Positions 1 through 6,490 of a stretch of DNA of 13,201 nt are shown here, piece by piece. The position numbers and the translations under genes were made by a program. Position 1 is the stretch's first letter; each line of letters opens with the position of its first letter. The notes beneath the pieces were generated by a model, which did not search any database, had not been told where the DNA came from, and saw only the letters and a program-made list of their open reading frames with translations. The DNA is from Chloroflexota bacterium (GTDB taxonomy: Bacteria > Chloroflexota > Anaerolineae > J102): the NCBI GenBank assembly GCA_003353825.1, contig PIVW01000117.1, forward strand, positions 1-13,201. The letters are read 5' to 3'.

Positions 1-603
1 ATCTCGTTCGCCGACGGCTCCGAAGGTTGGGTCTTCGCCGACATCGTCGATGCCGCAGGCAACACCACCGCAGTCGCCGTTGTCTCGGACATCTCACCGC
101 CGCCAGCCACCAACACACCTTCTGCACCAGCAGTGCCGACTGCCGCTCCGAAACCGGCTGTGGAATACGCGCTAAAAAGTGTGAGGTTGCGTAACGTCGG
201 CGAACATGCTCAGAAATGTGATGGCGGTGATCACAATATCTTTGTCTACGTGGAAGATGCAGCTGGCAACCGCTTGAATGGCGTTCGAGTACATGAGATC
301 TTCACCAACGATATCTTCGTGAGTGGAGATCAGGGTAAAGGTAACGGTGTCGCTCAGTATGATATTTACCGTGGTGGTGGTGGTCAGATAGACATCATCG
401 ACGATGCCGGAAATCGCATTAGCGAAGTGTCTCGTAGCATGAGCGCCGACTGGCCACCTATCGACCTGATGTACGCTGCCGGTTATTGCAACTGCAAACC
501 GCATGCCGATGAAGGCAGTTGTCAGGCAGACCTGGAAAGTAAACGTTACTTTTTTGCCGTCGGCCATTACGTTTATGAGGTCGTTTTTCAACGCACGCAT
601 TGA
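1..603 (+). CDS. C-terminal part of a surface protein: SH3b remnant plus Cys-containing C-terminal module
   Basis: The reading frame is open from the left edge to TGA at 601-603, so the start lies outside the window. The first residues contain DGSEGWV, the usual end of a bacterial SH3 (SH3b) domain. A short Pro/Ala/Thr linker follows (about residues 32-52 of the visible part), then a module of about 145 residues. That module aligns with the C-terminus of the next gene: both share APKPAV, then a Cys, then HNI, then VED with a following AG/SG pair, and both end in a VVF-R/K strand. The visible part has a Cys at residue 73 and a later Cys cluster (CNC plus one more), which fits an extracytoplasmic, disulphide-stabilised fold. 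Function is unknown; a wall- or glycan-binding surface role is inference. No clear intrinsic terminator follows, so transcription could run into the next gene. Confidence 0.75.
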   Translation: MSFADGSEGWVFADIVDAAGNTTAVAVVSDISPPPATNTPSAPAVPTAAPKPAVEYALKSVRLRNVGEHAQKCDGGDHNIFVYVEDAAGNRLNGVRVHEIFTNDIFVSGDQGKGNGVAQYDIYRGGGGQIDIIDDAGNRISEVSRSMSADWPPIDLMYAAGYCNCKPHADEGSCQADLESKRYFFAVGHYVYEVVFQRTH

Positions 604-836
604 GGAAAACCGGTACACTTAATACTCTAATTTTTGGGTTTAGCAGGATCCCATGTGGTCGTTAAAAACCGTGTTGCGTGTTACGTGGTGCTTACCCAAA
701 CGGAACACCTTTTTCTAGTAGGTACCACATAAATTCCAAGAGAGTATCTTTATGTTGATGATGAAATATAAATCGCTATTTCGACCTGCAGGCTTTTCCC
801 AATCTGATATTAAAGTTTGTCAATCTTCATACATTT
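604..836. other. Intergenic stretch without a recognised gene
   Basis: This is the first two thirds of the gap between the two related surface-protein genes. It is relatively AT-rich. A long-range 7-bp complement (TTTGGGT at 633-639 with ACCCAAA at 694-700) is present. A weak GGTG/CACC stem (687-690 with 706-709) precedes TTTTT at 710-714; it is too short to call a terminator. I see no convincing promoter pair, tRNA or coding sequence here. Confidence 0.5.
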
Positions 837-957
837 GGGGTAAGCTAGCGCCGTTTACCCCACTTATCAAGTGGGAAGGGCCTGATACGGGCTCTGAATC
901 CTGGCGGCAGGTAGGTAGGTACCGACTTTCCGCCATGAAGCAAGGAGGTACCACTAA
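837..957 (+). promoter_or_regulatory. Candidate structured leader RNA with switchable hairpins and an SD-covering pseudoknot
   Basis: Three helices can be read directly. Helix A pairs GGGGTAA (837-843) with TTACCCC (855-861). Helix B pairs CCCACTT (859-865) with AAGTGGG (869-875) around a 3-nt loop. A and B share bases 859-861, so they exclude each other. Helix C pairs TGGCGG (902-907) with CCGCCA (930-935). Its loop holds GGTACC (918-923), which can pair with a second GGTACC (947-952) and so form an H-type pseudoknot. The second copy overlaps the last two bases of the Shine-Dalgarno sequence AAGGAGG (942-948). Mutually exclusive helices plus SD occlusion are typical of cis-acting switches. 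It matches no riboswitch class that I recognise, and its function is inferred from pairing only. Confidence 0.4.
942..948 (+). promoter_or_regulatory. Strong Shine-Dalgarno sequence for the four-CNBD gene
   Basis: AAGGAGG lies 9 bases before the GTG at 958. It is the best ribosome binding site in the window and fixes the start of the large gene at a non-ATG codon. Confidence 0.85.
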
Positions 958-3597
958 GTGAATACTGATATCGTGGAGCGCACCTCCCTATTCGCCGATC
1001 TCACCACCGCAGAACGAGAATCACTGATAGAACGACTGCACTTACAGCACTTTGCCACGGGTGAAGTCGTCTTCAGTGAAGATGATCAAGCAACAGCGTT
1101 CTATATTATCGAACATGGCGGTGTCCGGCTAGATGTCGGACCTGTATCCCTGGCAACATTGGGAACTGGCGCCATCTTCGGCGAATCGGATGTGTTCTTG
1201 GATCGCAGACGCAGTATAAGTGCCCAGGCCACAGGCGACACCAGCGCATGGGCGCTTTCCCGTCACGATCTCAAACAGATTGTCGGTGCAAATCCGAGCA
1301 TTGGTGTCAAACTCTCGCTCAGCTTTGGCTCACACATTGCACAAATCGAGTCCTATCTGGTCGATACACGTTTACGCCAATCCCCTGCTCTGGCAGAGCT
1401 TGACAATCACGAGCTACGACAGATTGCCGCCAATTTGTCATTACAAACCTATGCCCCCGGCCACATGCTCTATCAAGCCGGAGACATATCAGCAGGACTC
1501 TACATCGTTGAAAGTGGGCTTGTTCAGATAGAGCGAAATGGAACGTTGGTTGATGCAGAGGTAGGTGAAGTGTTGGGGGCGATGGCACTCCTTTCTGATA
1601 AGGAACATCTGGAGCATGCTGAAGCCCTGACCGAAACCATGGCTTGGTGGCTGACGCGTGATGCATTCAATGCCATAGCAGCCGAATCACCCGAACTGCG
1701 AGCACATCTCAGCCAGGGCCTGCACACTCCCTTGAGTGTTTCAGATAAAAACCTGGCCATAGAGCGACTGCGGGCTTTGCCGATTTTTTCGAAATTAGAT
1801 GATTCGATTCTGCAAGCTACCGCCCAGCGTCTACTTTTGCAGCATGTCGCAGCAAACGAGATCGTCTATGCAGAAGGCGGTATCGGCGACGCTCTATTCC
1901 TGATCGACTCGGGACGCGTTGACATTATTAGCAGCGCTACCAAGCGTGGCGAAGTACTTGCCACCCTAGGGTCAGGTGGCTTCTTTGGCGAGATGGCCTT
2001 GCTCACCGGCAAAAGCCGCACGACCGGCGCCCGTACTGCAGAAGATACCAATCTTTGGGCGCTGTATCGTAAAGACTTCGATGAACTGGTAGCCATCTAT
2101 CCAGCACTTGGCCAGGCGCTCAGCCGTACCTTGAGCGAACGTTTAGGCCAAGCCGGCACCGCATTCATCGACAAACACATGCGCCGGATCAGCCTCTTTG
2201 GCGGCTTTGCCGCCGACCAACTAGCTGATGTTGCTGATCGGCTGACTCCCGGGCGATTTCGGCAGAATGAGATCATCTATGCCAAGTATAGCAGCGGCGA
2301 TCTTTTATACCTGATCGAGCAAGGTGCGGTTCAGTTGGCCACTGCCGACGGCGCCGTGGCAGACCTGGGCGATGGCGATTTCTTTGGCGAGACGGCAATT
2401 CTGTCTGGTGAGGCACATAAAGAGACAGCGCGTGCCCACACCGATGTAGAGCTTTGGGCACTGAATCGAGAAGAATTCGAGGCATTGATGCTCAAGTATC
2501 CCGTCTTGGGCCTCAATCTCAGCCGAGAACTCAGCCGGCGCTTGTATCGCCAAATTGAACATGCTGGTACCGTAAGCCCTGCTGCGGTTCAAACAGCTGC
2601 CGTGATTTCAGCAGCCCAAACACAAGCACCTGCGGCTATTCCGGCCACCCAACAATTCACACAAGCTGCTGCGCAACAAACTGCAGAACCGGTAGTACCA
2701 GAACAGCCCGGGATGTTTGAACCCCTGATGATCTGGTACGGTGGCCTGACAAGGGGCGCCAAAGTACGACTGGTCGTACTTCTTCTTCTGCTGGCATGGG
2801 TGATTGGTATTGCTGTTCCTGCAACGGTCGCCAATGCATTGCAAACATCCAATGCGTCCTCAACACCACAAACACCTCGTGTTGCCATCGCGTCGGGCAG
2901 CAATAGCGTGGTGGCGCCTGTCGCTGTAGCACTGGCTAACCGCTCGACCACCAATCCACCTGCTGCGACCGTCACCTATACCCCACCGCCTACAGAAACC
3001 CCAATTCCCACAGACACACCTACACTTACACCGACCCCCACAGAAACACCCACGCCGACTCCCATACCCACCGATACCCCCACACTCACGCCGACCCCCA
3101 CCAATACGCCTGTACCCCCTACAGCGACGCCCAGACCGCGCGCCAGAGCAGCGGCAGCGGTAGCAGCAGCCCCTACCGAGGCACCCAAACCTGCGGTTCA
3201 ATACAGTTTAATCGAAATGCGGCGTCTCAATCCCTGTGAGAATCGAGGTAAGCATAACATCTATGCTCGCGTCGAAGATGCTAGCGGTGCTGGAGTGAAC
3301 GATGTTTGGCTCGTCCAGGCCCCCGCTAATAATGCCGGTGATGTCTTGGATAATAAACGAACGTCGATGAAAGACAATTGGATTCTAAACCCGGAAAATG
3401 GAAATGTTAATTTCGCCATGTTCAAGGGAGCGGAGTACATGGTCTTCGTCTCGAACGATGGCTCGACTCCGGCCAGTTCGGATTACGCCTCACCCCTTCA
3501 TACCAACTTCACAGATGAGGCCAATTGTGTTGATGGCCATGGCGGCAATACACTCTTCCACAATTCCTTCTCCGTCGTTTTCAGGAAGAACTGGTAA
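958..3597 (+). CDS. Membrane-anchored protein with four cyclic-nucleotide-binding-like domains and an extracellular stalk plus C-terminal module
   Basis: 879 residues from GTG. Four cNMP-binding (Crp/cAP-ED) domains occupy about 8-130, 142-262, 274-400 and 411-535. Phosphate-binding cassettes are visible: FGE 74-76 with Arg 83-85, and FGEMALL 343-349 with Arg354, look intact. Repeat 2 (LGAM, 206-209) and repeat 4 (FGET 476-479, then His-Lys) lack the usual Glu and/or Arg. An Ala/Gln linker is followed by a hydrophobic helix at about 605-624, preceded by Arg/Lys, which predicts the CNBDs inside and the C-terminus outside. A Thr/Pro stalk (about 660-710) carries a tandem repeat. The last 140 residues match the module of the upstream gene and have Cys760 and Cys857 as a possible disulphide pair. 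There is no DNA-binding, kinase or channel domain, so it is not a Crp regulator or a cNMP-gated channel. Inside-to-outside signalling or scaffolding is inference. Confidence 0.85.
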   Translation: MNTDIVERTSLFADLTTAERESLIERLHLQHFATGEVVFSEDDQATAFYIIEHGGVRLDVGPVSLATLGTGAIFGESDVFLDRRRSISAQATGDTSAWALSRHDLKQIVGANPSIGVKLSLSFGSHIAQIESYLVDTRLRQSPALAELDNHELRQIAANLSLQTYAPGHMLYQAGDISAGLYIVESGLVQIERNGTLVDAEVGEVLGAMALLSDKEHLEHAEALTETMAWWLTRDAFNAIAAESPELRAHLSQGLHTPLSVSDKNLAIERLRALPIFSKLDDSILQATAQRLLLQHVAANEIVYAEGGIGDALFLIDSGRVDIISSATKRGEVLATLGSGGFFGEMALLTGKSRTTGARTAEDTNLWALYRKDFDELVAIYPALGQALSRTLSERLGQAGTAFIDKHMRRISLFGGFAADQLADVADRLTPGRFRQNEIIYAKYSSGDLLYLIEQGAVQLATADGAVADLGDGDFFGETAILSGEAHKETARAHTDVELWALNREEFEALMLKYPVLGLNLSRELSRRLYRQIEHAGTVSPAAVQTAAVISAAQTQAPAAIPATQQFTQAAAQQTAEPVVPEQPGMFEPLMIWYGGLTRGAKVRLVVLLLLLAWVIGIAVPATVANALQTSNASSTPQTPRVAIASGSNSVVAPVAVALANRSTTNPPAATVTYTPPPTETPIPTDTPTLTPTPTETPTPTPIPTDTPTLTPTPTNTPVPPTATPRPRARAAAAVAAAPTEAPKPAVQYSLIEMRRLNPCENRGKHNIYARVEDASGAGVNDVWLVQAPANNAGDVLDNKRTSMKDNWILNPENGNVNFAMFKGAEYMVFVSNDGSTPASSDYASPLHTNFTDEANCVDGHGGNTLFHNSFSVVFRKNW
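3001..3120 (+). repeat. 60-bp tandem repeat (two copies) encoding the Thr/Pro stalk
   Basis: Bases 3001-3060 and 3061-3120 align end to end without gaps. Both encode PIPTDTPTLTPTPT followed by a Glu-Thr or Asn-Thr variant. The 20-residue unit forms the extracellular stalk between the membrane helix and the C-terminal module. The copies differ mostly at third codon positions, so the duplication is not recent. Confidence 0.8.
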
Positions 3598-3622
3598 TCT
3601 GTAAAACCAAGGTTCAAGAATG

Positions 3623-3654
3623 AAGAGACCTGCATGTGCGGGTCTCTTTTTTTT
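3623..3654 (+). terminator. Rho-independent terminator after the four-CNBD gene
   Basis: An 8-bp perfect stem AAGAGACC (3623-3630) / GGTCTCTT (3641-3648) closes a 10-nt loop. A run of eight T (3647-3654) follows directly, starting within the end of the stem. It lies 26 bases after the stop codon of the four-CNBD gene and separates that unit from the pfkB-parAB operon. Confidence 0.88.
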
Positions 3655-3732
3655 CGGGGTTTTTGCTCTATTCAGCTCACGCCGGGTGACAATCACCAAA
3701 AATCATATCTCTGCTGCAATCCAGGCTCTCCT

Positions 3733-3762
3733 TTGTCGCCCTTCAAGCGGGTGTGCTACAAT
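3733..3762 (+). promoter_or_regulatory. Sigma-70-type promoter of the pfkB-parA-parB operon
   Basis: TTGTCG (3733-3738) and TACAAT (3757-3762) are separated by 18 bases. The -10 box is preceded by TGC (3754-3756), an extended -10 element. Predicted initiation near 3769 gives a leader of about 30 bases that contains AGGAG (3784-3788) ahead of the TTG start. Confidence rests on the pattern and on its position just after a terminator. Confidence 0.6.
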
Positions 3763-3797
3763 CCAAACGAATTGTCGTGTTCTAGGAGTATTCCCCC

Positions 3798-4625
3798 TTG
3801 AGATTAGTCATAATCGGTCATCTTACGCGCGATGTTATCCCCGGAGGATATACACTCGGCGGAACTAGCAGCTATGCCGGAATTGTAGCTAAACGCCTTG
3901 GCGCCGATGTAACCATTCTCACACGTTCTCACCCTGACGACGCTGCGCATCCTTTACTGGAAGGCATTGAGGTAATTAATATTTCCTCTGACCATACCAG
4001 TACATTTGAGAACCACTATCACAACGAGGTTCGCACGCAGCATCTGCGCGCTGTTGCCGGCCCTATACTGGTTTCTGATGTTCCGGAGCACATTTGTAAT
4101 GCCGACATCACACTTTTGGCGCCACTGGTTCAAGAGGTAGATCCCGAAATAGCACGTTGTACGAATGGATTGTTGGCGGCTACTCCACAGGGTTGGTTGC
4201 GGGAGTGGGATGTAAAGGGTCGTGTTCATGCCATACCCTGGTACAGCGCCGGGCGCATATTACATCGCCTGCAGGCGATTATTTTCTCGGATGCTGATTT
4301 AATCGGAGATCTCAGTGTATTGCCTACGATTATCGAGACAGTACCGATTGTGGCCATTACCAAGGCCGCTGCTGGATGTGTATTGTATGAGCGTGGTAAA
4401 TATACAAAAATCCCCTCACGCCCTGCTATTGAGGTTGATCCGACCGGCGCCGGCGACACCTTTGCGGCAGCGTTTCTCATCCATTTGTACGAGCATAACA
4501 ATCCAACTGAAGCCGCTTATTTCGCCAATGTCACCGCCAGCATGGGCATCGAGGCAAGGGGCGTCACGGGGCTACCCTCTCGTCAGCAAGTCGAGGCATA
4601 CATTCAAGCACATCCGCTGCCATGA
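3798..4625 (+). CDS. PfkB/ribokinase-family carbohydrate kinase
   Basis: 275 residues. The start is TTG at 3798, chosen because AGGAG ends 9 bases upstream and because translation from there gives the expected first strand RLVIIGHLTRD. The N-terminal GGTSSYAG segment matches the substrate-side PfkB signature loosely. The C-terminal signature DPTGAGDTFAAAF (214-226) is canonical, with Asp220 as the expected catalytic base of phosphoryl transfer. It is slightly shorter than the usual 300 residues. The family phosphorylates sugars, nucleosides and related alcohols with ATP; the substrate cannot be read from sequence. Its stop overlaps the parA start by ATGA, so it is the first gene of a translationally coupled operon with parA and parB. 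That linkage, rather than a sugar pathway, is its only visible context. Confidence 0.85.
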   Translation: MRLVIIGHLTRDVIPGGYTLGGTSSYAGIVAKRLGADVTILTRSHPDDAAHPLLEGIEVINISSDHTSTFENHYHNEVRTQHLRAVAGPILVSDVPEHICNADITLLAPLVQEVDPEIARCTNGLLAATPQGWLREWDVKGRVHAIPWYSAGRILHRLQAIIFSDADLIGDLSVLPTIIETVPIVAITKAAAGCVLYERGKYTKIPSRPAIEVDPTGAGDTFAAAFLIHLYEHNNPTEAAYFANVTASMGIEARGVTGLPSRQQVEAYIQAHPLP

Positions 4626-5428
4626 CCTACGTCTACGCTATCGTCAATCAAAAAGGTGGTGTCGGAAAAACAACCACTGCGGTCAATCTGGGCGCTTATC
4701 TGGCTGCTGCCGGACAGCGCGTTCTTATCATCGATATCGATCCCCAAGCCAACGCCACCAGCTGTTTAGGGCTTGGCGCCAGTCAACTGCCGAGGTCACT
4801 CTACGATGTATTTGGCGGTGAAGTCGCTTTAGCCGATGTCATAACGCTTACGAACCGTATGCGCTTGGATCTCGCTCCCAGTTCCCATGCTCTGGCCGCT
4901 TTAGAGACAGAAGCGGTTGAATCGATTAGCGATCCTTATCGGCGCAGCTATCTCCTGCGTGATGCCCTGAGCCCCACCTTGCATCGTTACGATTATATTC
5001 TTATCGATAGCCCTCCTAGCTTGGGCTTGATCACGGTCAATGCCCTGGCAGCAGCTTCATCAGGAGTCATCGTCCCGGTACAATGTGAATACCTGGCTAT
5101 GGAAGGCTTGGGCCAATTACTGGGTACGGTCGAGCACGTGCGCAAGGGTATCAGTCCACGCCTGAAAATCGCCGGTCTACTGCTCACGATGTATGACAGC
5201 CGTGTAAAGCTAAGCCATCAGGTAGAAGAAGAAGTGCGAGCTTATTTCGGCGAGTTGGTATTCCAGTCGGTTATTCCCCGTAACATCAGGCTGGGTGAAG
5301 CTCCGAGTTATGGCGAACCTATCAACACTTATGCTCCCAATTCTGCTGGGGCCCTGGCTTATCAACAACTGGCCCAGGAGCTTATGGCGCGCAACAGTGC
5401 CACCGTTCCGCAGGGAGTGCTCACATGA
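4622..5428 (+). CDS. parA: Chromosome-partitioning ATPase ParA (Soj family)
   Basis: 268 residues, a typical length for chromosomal ParA/Soj, without the N-terminal HTH extension of some plasmid ParAs. The deviant Walker A motif KGGVGKTT spans residues 11-18, with the signature Lys11 and Lys16. IDIDPQANAT follows as the A' motif, and ILIDSPPSLGL is the Walker B region. The family forms ATP-dependent dimers on nucleoid DNA and is stimulated by ParB bound at parS, which moves replicated origins apart. The start overlaps the pfkB stop (ATGA at 4622-4625) and has no evident SD, so translation is probably coupled. The next gene is parB, the expected partner. Confidence 0.95.
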   Translation: MTYVYAIVNQKGGVGKTTTAVNLGAYLAAAGQRVLIIDIDPQANATSCLGLGASQLPRSLYDVFGGEVALADVITLTNRMRLDLAPSSHALAALETEAVESISDPYRRSYLLRDALSPTLHRYDYILIDSPPSLGLITVNALAAASSGVIVPVQCEYLAMEGLGQLLGTVEHVRKGISPRLKIAGLLLTMYDSRVKLSHQVEEEVRAYFGELVFQSVIPRNIRLGEAPSYGEPINTYAPNSAGALAYQQLAQELMARNSATVPQGVLT

Positions 5429-6315
5429 CGCGACGTGGACTGGGGCGGGGTTTGAGCAGTCTGATTCCGGAAACCCCTCCCGAAACAGCAACAGACGCAG
5501 AATCGGCCTCTCCTGGATTGCGCCAGATATCTATTGATGATGTAAGCGCCAACCCCAGCCAACCCAGGCAGATGATCACGCCTGAAGCCTTGGCCGAACT
5601 GGCAGCATCGATCAAAGAACATGGTCTGATCCAGCCCATCATAGTCACTGCCGCACGTCCGGAGGACCCTAAACCCTACTTCATCATCGCTGGCGAACGG
5701 CGTTGGCGCGCCTCTCGGCTGGCAGGGCTGACAGAAATACCTGTTGTAATCAAGGAGGCCAGTCCTCAAGATATGCTGGAGTTAGCTCTGGTCGAAAACA
5801 TCCAGCGTGCTGACCTCAATCCCTTGGAAGAAGCCGCGGCCTATCAGACAATGATGACCGAATTTGGGATGACGCAAGAACAAGTGGCTGAACGTGTGGG
5901 CAAGAGTCGTACAGCCGTAGCAAATGTGGTGCGTCTTCTGCGTCTGCCCGGGCCGGTTAAGAACGCTTTGATAGAAGAGCAAATTCGTGAAGGACATGCC
6001 CGCGCTATCCTTGGCCTGAACAATGATCAAGCTATGTCTGAAACAACACAGATGGTGATCAGTCGTGGCTTATCGGTTCGCCAAACCGAAGAATTGGTGC
6101 GCCGTTTGAATGAACCAAAGACGGCCGTGCCTGACAAAGCTGAAGATCTCTCCAATACACCGGAGAGCAAAGCCCTGGAAAACCGCCTACGGGAGCATCT
6201 TGGCACCAAGGTCAATCTCTTCCGCACAAGGCGTGGCGGACGTATTGTCATACACTTTTTTTCGGAAGAAGAACTGGCTGAGCTGTACGACCTATTGATC
6301 GACGAACCGCTGTAG
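5425..6315 (+). CDS. parB: Chromosome-partitioning protein ParB (Spo0J family)
   Basis: 296 residues. The N-terminus has the ParA-interacting basic motif RRGLGRGLSSLIPE (residues 3-16). The CTP-binding nuclease-like fold shows GERRWRA (90-96) and ENIQR (124-128), the family's nucleotide-binding boxes. A helix-turn-helix for parS recognition covers about 149-170 (MTQEQVAERVGKSRTAVAN). The basic/hydrophobic C-terminus is the dimerisation domain. AGGGAG (5412-5417) sits 7 bases before the ATG, and the start overlaps the parA stop by ATGA. The family is a CTP-dependent clamp that loads at parS and spreads. No canonical parS (TGTTTCACGTGAAACA-like) was found in the window, so its sites are presumably elsewhere. 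Confidence 0.95.
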   Translation: MTRRGLGRGLSSLIPETPPETATDAESASPGLRQISIDDVSANPSQPRQMITPEALAELAASIKEHGLIQPIIVTAARPEDPKPYFIIAGERRWRASRLAGLTEIPVVIKEASPQDMLELALVENIQRADLNPLEEAAAYQTMMTEFGMTQEQVAERVGKSRTAVANVVRLLRLPGPVKNALIEEQIREGHARAILGLNNDQAMSETTQMVISRGLSVRQTEELVRRLNEPKTAVPDKAEDLSNTPESKALENRLREHLGTKVNLFRTRRGGRIVIHFFSEEELAELYDLLIDEPL

Positions 6316-6329
6316 GGTGGCAGGTAGGT

Positions 6330-6335
6330 TATAAT
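6330..6335 (+). promoter_or_regulatory. Consensus -10 box between parB and the glycosyltransferase
   Basis: TATAAT is a perfect -10 hexamer 15 bases after the parB stop. No good -35 hexamer lies 16-18 bases upstream, and there is no TGn extension, so the assignment is tentative. If used, the transcript would start near 6342 and carry the inverted repeat 6355-6435 in its leader. Confidence 0.35.
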
Positions 6336-6354
6336 TTCAAATTGTGTGATAAGG

Positions 6355-6435
6355 TCTTAGGAGAGAATAACATGCGGAGCTATGCCCTAAATTGAATGTA
6401 GAACTCCACATGTTATTGAATTTTCATTCCTAAGA
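6355..6435. repeat. Large imperfect inverted repeat in the parB-glycosyltransferase gap
   Basis: Three paired blocks are visible: TCTTAGGA (6355-6362) with TCCTAAGA (6428-6435), AATAACATG (6366-6374) with CATGTTATT (6409-6417), and GGAG (6376-6379) with CTCC (6404-6407). This gives 21 perfect pairs with a small bulge of 3 nt on the left, 10 nt on the right, and a 24-nt loop. There is no T-tract, so it is not a standard intrinsic terminator. It could be a leader RNA hairpin, a protein-binding site or a remnant of a small palindromic element. Confidence 0.65.
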
Positions 6436-6447
6436 TCGCCGCTGATC

Positions 6448-6465
6448 CGGCCGTGCCATTGGCCG
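6448..6465 (+). other. Small hairpin in the glycosyltransferase leader
   Basis: CGGCC (6448-6452) pairs with GGCCG (6461-6465) around an 8-nt loop. It lies 25 bases before the glycosyltransferase ATG, immediately after the large inverted repeat. Its role is unknown and it may be incidental. Confidence 0.3.
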
Positions 6466-6490
6466 TATGTGGTGATGGCTGTTCTGCCCT

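Noticed and set aside
687..714. Intrinsic terminator after the first gene
   Set aside because: T5 is present, but the stem has only four pairs around a 15-nt loop.
837..957. TPP (THI-box) riboswitch
   Set aside because: CCTGATACGGG and GGCGGCAGG recall parts of the THI box, but the CTGAGA element and its helix are absent and the spacing is wrong.
752..961. A 69-codon ATG frame ending in TGA that overlaps the GTG start of the four-CNBD gene
   Set aside because: The overlap and a weak AGAGAG upstream look like coupling, but the protein has no recognisable feature and the same bases form competing hairpins and a pseudoknot. I favour a non-coding leader.
2976..3201. Minus-strand Gly/Val-rich open frames opposite the stalk
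   Set aside because: They are the complement of the Thr/Pro repeat in the real gene.
5135..5140. CACGTG core in parA as a parS site
   Set aside because: Flanks do not match the TGTTTCACGTGAAACA palindrome. The CACGTG at 11783-11788 in the VOC gene fails for the same reason.
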